NCBI GenBank assembly: GCA_022839625.1
Contig: JALHJL010000005.1
Location: forward strand, 1-64,000
Length of the DNA: 64,000 nt
Origin: Phycisphaerales bacterium
Lineage (GTDB): Bacteria > Planctomycetota > Phycisphaerae > UBA1845 > Fen-1342
Direction: 5' to 3'
Below, in pieces: positions 61,632-64,000 of the stretch. Made by a program: the position numbers and the translations under genes. Positions within the stretch are counted from its first letter, which is position 1. Each line of letters starts with the position of its first letter. The notes beneath the pieces are model-generated. The model saw only the letters and a program-made list of their open reading frames with translations, searched no databases and was not told where the DNA came from.

Positions 61632-63470
61632 ATGCCTGCCGCCGCCGCGACGTCGCCAGCCCGCCTTCTGACGCCCCGCGACCATGCCGTACTCGCGCTC
61701 CTGTCGCTCGCCGTTCTTCTGCCCGGCACCTTCGGCGTCAGCCTCGTGGATCGCGATGAGGGCTGGTACGCCCAGGTCAGCCGCGAGATGCTCGCGACCG
61801 GCGACTGGCTGGTTCCGCACTACCTTGGAGAGCCGTGGCTCGGCAAGCCGCCGCTGCTCTATTGGTGCGTGTCGGCGTCGTTCGCCCTCTTCGGGCTGCA
61901 CGCCTGGGCGGCCCGGCTCGTGTCCGTGCTGGCAATGACGGTTGCGGTCCAGTTGCTCGCCATGCTCGCGGCCGAGCTGTGCAACCGACGCGTCGCACTC
62001 ATTGCCGCCGGGTCGTTCATCACGGCCGGGCTGCCGGCGGTCGTTGGGAAGATGGTGTTGACCGACGCCCTGCTGCTGGCTTGTTGTCTGGCGGCGACGC
62101 TGCTGCTGTGGCGGATCGTGACCCCGGCGCGCCGGGGCCCGACTCTGAGCCGAAGCGCTCTCTTCTGGTTCGTGGTCGGGCTGGCGGTCCTGGCCAAAGG
62201 ACCGGCGGTCATCATGTTCGTCGGGGCATTTACCCTTGGCGTGGTCCTCTACCTGCGAAGGCGCGGTGCGGACTGGAGCGCCGGACCGAAGCCTGCCCGC
62301 CGCGGCGGGTGTCCGGCGCCTCCCGCCGGCAGAACGCTCGTCCTGCCCGCCGGACACGGAGGTCCGGCGCTACGGAGTACGACATTCTGGCTGACGCTGC
62401 CGGTGTGTCTTGCGGTTGCGGCACCCTGGTACATCTACATCGCGCGGCAGGCCAGCCAGGCCTTCTGGGGGCAGTTCGTCGGCTACGAGATCATCTCCCG
62501 ACTGGTGAGCGCGCCGCACGGGCATACGGGGCCGCCGGGGTACTACTTGCTCGTCAGTCTCGCCGGCTGGTTGCCGTGGACGGCGCTGGTGCCCGGAGCG
62601 GTCATCGAGGCCTGGCGTGCACGCAGGGCGGATCGCACCGCCTGGCTGCTCTTGATCTGGCTCGGCGTACCGTGGCTCCTCCTGGAACTCGTGCCCAGCA
62701 AGCTGCCGCACTACATTCTGCCCTGCTACGTCCCGTTGGCGATCCTGTTCGGGCGAATGTGGGACGCCGGCTTGCAGCAGCCGGTGACGAAGGGGCAGCG
62801 CGCCGTGCTCGGCGTCTGGGCCGCGGTGCCGATGGTGTTTGGGGGGCTGATTATCGCAGTCGGCGGCGCTTGGCACCGCGCCGCGTGGTCCTGGGCAATG
62901 TGTGCAACCGGGGCCACTCTGCTGCTCGGCTTCGCCGCGGTGGCCTGGATGCTCGGGCGGCAGCGGCTGCCGGCCGCGTGGAAATCGTCCGTGGCCGCCC
63001 TGGTAGCGTTTCACGTGGTCGCCGGCATGTGGTTGTTGCCGGCCCTCGAGCCCCACCGTCTCAGCCGGCTGGTCGCGGAGCGCGCGAACGTCCTCGGCAC
63101 GGGCGTCGCGGAGGTTGTGGTCTGCGGCTACACGGAGCCGACGATGTTCTTCTACCTGCGGTTGCCGGCCCGCGTTGCAGGTGCGGAGGAGTGTGCGCGG
63201 ATACTGGCGGACACGGCCAAGCCGCGGGTCATCATTGTCCGCGAGTCGGAGCTCCGCGCGGCCGGTATCGAGCCTCGCGAAGGCCCAGGCGCCGCAGGGC
63301 AAGGCTCTGCTTTGCGTTCGGAAGTGTGGGAGCGCACCGCCGGGTTCAACTATGTCAAGGGCCGGGACGAGGTGGTCTGGGTTGTACGCGCGGGATCGCC
63401 CGACGGTGGCGGCCGGCCTCCCGGTCCGACATCTTCGCCCAGGCCGGGGACAGGAAGCCCGTCCTTCTGA
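61632..63470 (+). CDS. GT39-type membrane glycosyltransferase (ArnT/PMT-like) with a repeat-derived insert
   Basis: 612 residues from the ATG at 61632. Many membrane helices are present. The first extracytoplasmic loop has the PMT/ArnT signature DRDEGWYAQVSREMLATGDW, then GKPPLLYW, with the catalytic Asp-Glu. LVPSKLPHYILPCYVPLAIL later also fits ArnT-like enzymes, which move sugars from polyprenyl phosphate to lipids or proteins. Between two helices (after about residue 217) is a stretch of about 35 residues encoded by two palindromic repeat units at 62292-62373. A family A unit lies near 63297-63317, close to the C-terminus. The last 121 bases overlap the convergent PAP2 gene. Confidence 0.85.
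   Translation: MPAAAATSPARLLTPRDHAVLALLSLAVLLPGTFGVSLVDRDEGWYAQVSREMLATGDWLVPHYLGEPWLGKPPLLYWCVSASFALFGLHAWAARLVSVLAMTVAVQLLAMLAAELCNRRVALIAAGSFITAGLPAVVGKMVLTDALLLACCLAATLLLWRIVTPARRGPTLSRSALFWFVVGLAVLAKGPAVIMFVGAFTLGVVLYLRRRGADWSAGPKPARRGGCPAPPAGRTLVLPAGHGGPALRSTTFWLTLPVCLAVAAPWYIYIARQASQAFWGQFVGYEIISRLVSAPHGHTGPPGYYLLVSLAGWLPWTALVPGAVIEAWRARRADRTAWLLLIWLGVPWLLLELVPSKLPHYILPCYVPLAILFGRMWDAGLQQPVTKGQRAVLGVWAAVPMVFGGLIIAVGGAWHRAAWSWAMCATGATLLLGFAAVAWMLGRQRLPAAWKSSVAALVAFHVVAGMWLLPALEPHRLSRLVAERANVLGTGVAEVVVCGYTEPTMFFYLRLPARVAGAEECARILADTAKPRVIIVRESELRAAGIEPREGPGAAGQGSALRSEVWERTAGFNYVKGRDEVVWVVRAGSPDGGGRPPGPTSSPRPGTGSPSF
62292..62373 (+). repeat. Two palindromic units inside the GT39 coding sequence
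   Basis: CCTGCCCGCCGCGGCGGGTG then TCCGGCG (62292-62318) and a family B unit (62349-62373: GCCGGAC-N6-GTCCGGC then GCTAC). Read on the minus strand the second unit starts GTAG. The reading frame passes through both without a stop. Confidence 0.85.
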
Positions 63471-63997
63471 TAGAACGCCGTCCCCAGCCAACGCCTGCTT
63501 CCGAAGACGATCAGGCCTGCCAGGGCAAACCCCGCGAGCACGTCCGACGGGAAGTGCCAATCGTGGATGATGCGCTCGAGTCCGATGAGGGCGGCGAGCA
63601 GGTAGAACACCCAGCGTGCGCGCGGGAAGTAGATGCCCAGCAGCAGGGCGATGACTCCCGCCGCCATCGCATGCCCCGAAGGGAACGCGTCGCAGTATTC
63701 CGCCCCGGAGAAGGGCCTGAAGTGATACGCGCCTTGCCCCAGCAGCGGCCGGCCGCGCCCCACCGCCCACTTCATCAGGTGCAGCACAACCGCCGACGCC
63801 AGCACGGGCACCAGGAAACCCGCGCATAGCCGCCGGCGGTTCGAAAACGACGCCAGAATGGCGAGGATTACCAGGTACGGGCCGAGCGCCAGCGGCACCG
63901 CCATCCCCCGCTCGATCCACCGGCGGACGGGCTCGGCGCTGAGATGGCCGGCGACAAGCCCGTCAACCACGCCGCTGACCAGCACCAGACCGCTCAC
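63350..63997 (-). CDS. PAP2-family membrane phosphatase (start near the window edge)
   Basis: 215 residues if the GTG at 63997 is the start; the frame is open to the edge, so the true start may lie outside. Several membrane helices and the three phosphatase motifs are present: KWAVGRGRP, then CDAFPSGHAMAAG, then GLERIIHDWHFPSDVLAG. PAP2 enzymes dephosphorylate lipids such as undecaprenyl pyrophosphate or phosphatidate on the outer face of the membrane. The C-terminal 40 residues (PVPGLGEDVGPGGRPPPSGD) overlap the end of the GT39 gene on the other strand and look like read-through rather than a conserved part. Confidence 0.88.
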   Translation of the reverse strand: MSGLVLVSGVVDGLVAGHLSAEPVRRWIERGMAVPLALGPYLVILAILASFSNRRRLCAGFLVPVLASAVVLHLMKWAVGRGRPLLGQGAYHFRPFSGAEYCDAFPSGHAMAAGVIALLLGIYFPRARWVFYLLAALIGLERIIHDWHFPSDVLAGFALAGLIVFGSRRWLGTAFYQKDGLPVPGLGEDVGPGGRPPPSGDPARTTQTTSSRPLT

Positions 63998-64000
63998 GCC

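Noticed and set aside
62370..63920. 516-residue minus-strand frame over the GT39 gene
   Set aside because: Antisense to a membrane glycosyltransferase with catalytic motifs; no own motifs.

Overview
The window is GC-rich, densely coding chromosomal DNA. I infer a member of the Planctomycetota, most likely class Phycisphaerae. Two secreted proteins end in dockerin-like tails with the signature VDFxDINPFV, which from general knowledge is common on exported proteins of that class. Coding is spread over both strands in short operons. Housekeeping genes (rpoD, dnaG, recA, hflX, rph, rdgB, coaD, pyrK, gcvP, gcvH) mix with many exported or lipid-anchored proteins of unknown role. All family calls come from reading the translations; no database search was run.

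Layout. 1-402: edge of an IS630-type transposase. 0.7-4.2 kb: dnaG-rpoD operon (minus). 4.5-6.9 kb: LolC/LolD-type ABC exporter. 6.9-8.1 kb: PilT-like ATPase. 8.1-9.1 kb: gene-free stretch with strong hairpins ahead of a large secreted beta-propeller/beta-helix/dockerin-like protein. 11.6-12.1 kb: two repeat arrays. 12.2-14.7 kb: PepSY-like secreted protein, an ISL3 insertion sequence and a WG-repeat gene beheaded by it. 14.9-17.3 kb: ECF sigma, membrane protein and coiled-coil protein operon. 17.6-24 kb: an archaeal-type GatE, malic enzyme and HypF. 24.3-26.5 kb: small conserved protein, AAA ATPase and TOPRIM-like protein, a possible defence module. 26.6-30 kb: glycine cleavage P and H proteins. 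30.3-30.5 kb: tRNA-Phe and tRNA-Ala. 31.2-32.7 kb: mosaic transposase remnant beside a truncated DNRLRE/dockerin-like gene. 33-33.5 kb: 18-copy array of a 27-bp hairpin unit. 33.5-37.8 kb: rph, SPOR-like lipoprotein, rdgB, coaD, phosphatase. 37.9-39.9 kb: pyrK and a binding lipoprotein. 40-40.8 kb: candidate small RNA and a Nudix hydrolase. 40.8-44.2 kb: TPR protein and an orphan sugar ABC ATPase. 44.3-49.9 kb: redoxin-TPR, DnaJ-like, two membrane proteins, hflX. 50.1-52.3 kb: nucleoside phosphorylase and amidohydrolase. 52.4-54.3 kb: GntR regulator, Cys-rich ORF, thioredoxin-fold protein. 54.3-61.4 kb (minus): SDR reductase, phosphoesterase, Trm112-like, HtrA, recA, nnrE, HAD lipoprotein. 61.6-64 kb: GT39 glycosyltransferase and PAP2 phosphatase.

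The most distinctive layer is a dispersed set of short palindromes. Read on one strand they start with GTAG and continue into a hairpin, the layout of REP sequences mobilised by RAYT transposases. They occur as tandem arrays, as an inverted pair (REPIN-like) and inside the coding frame of a glycosyltransferase. Other points worth following are the bacterial GatE, the ATPase/TOPRIM-like pair, a promoter-plus-terminator small RNA candidate at about 39979-40120, and damage left by insertion sequences at two exported-protein genes.
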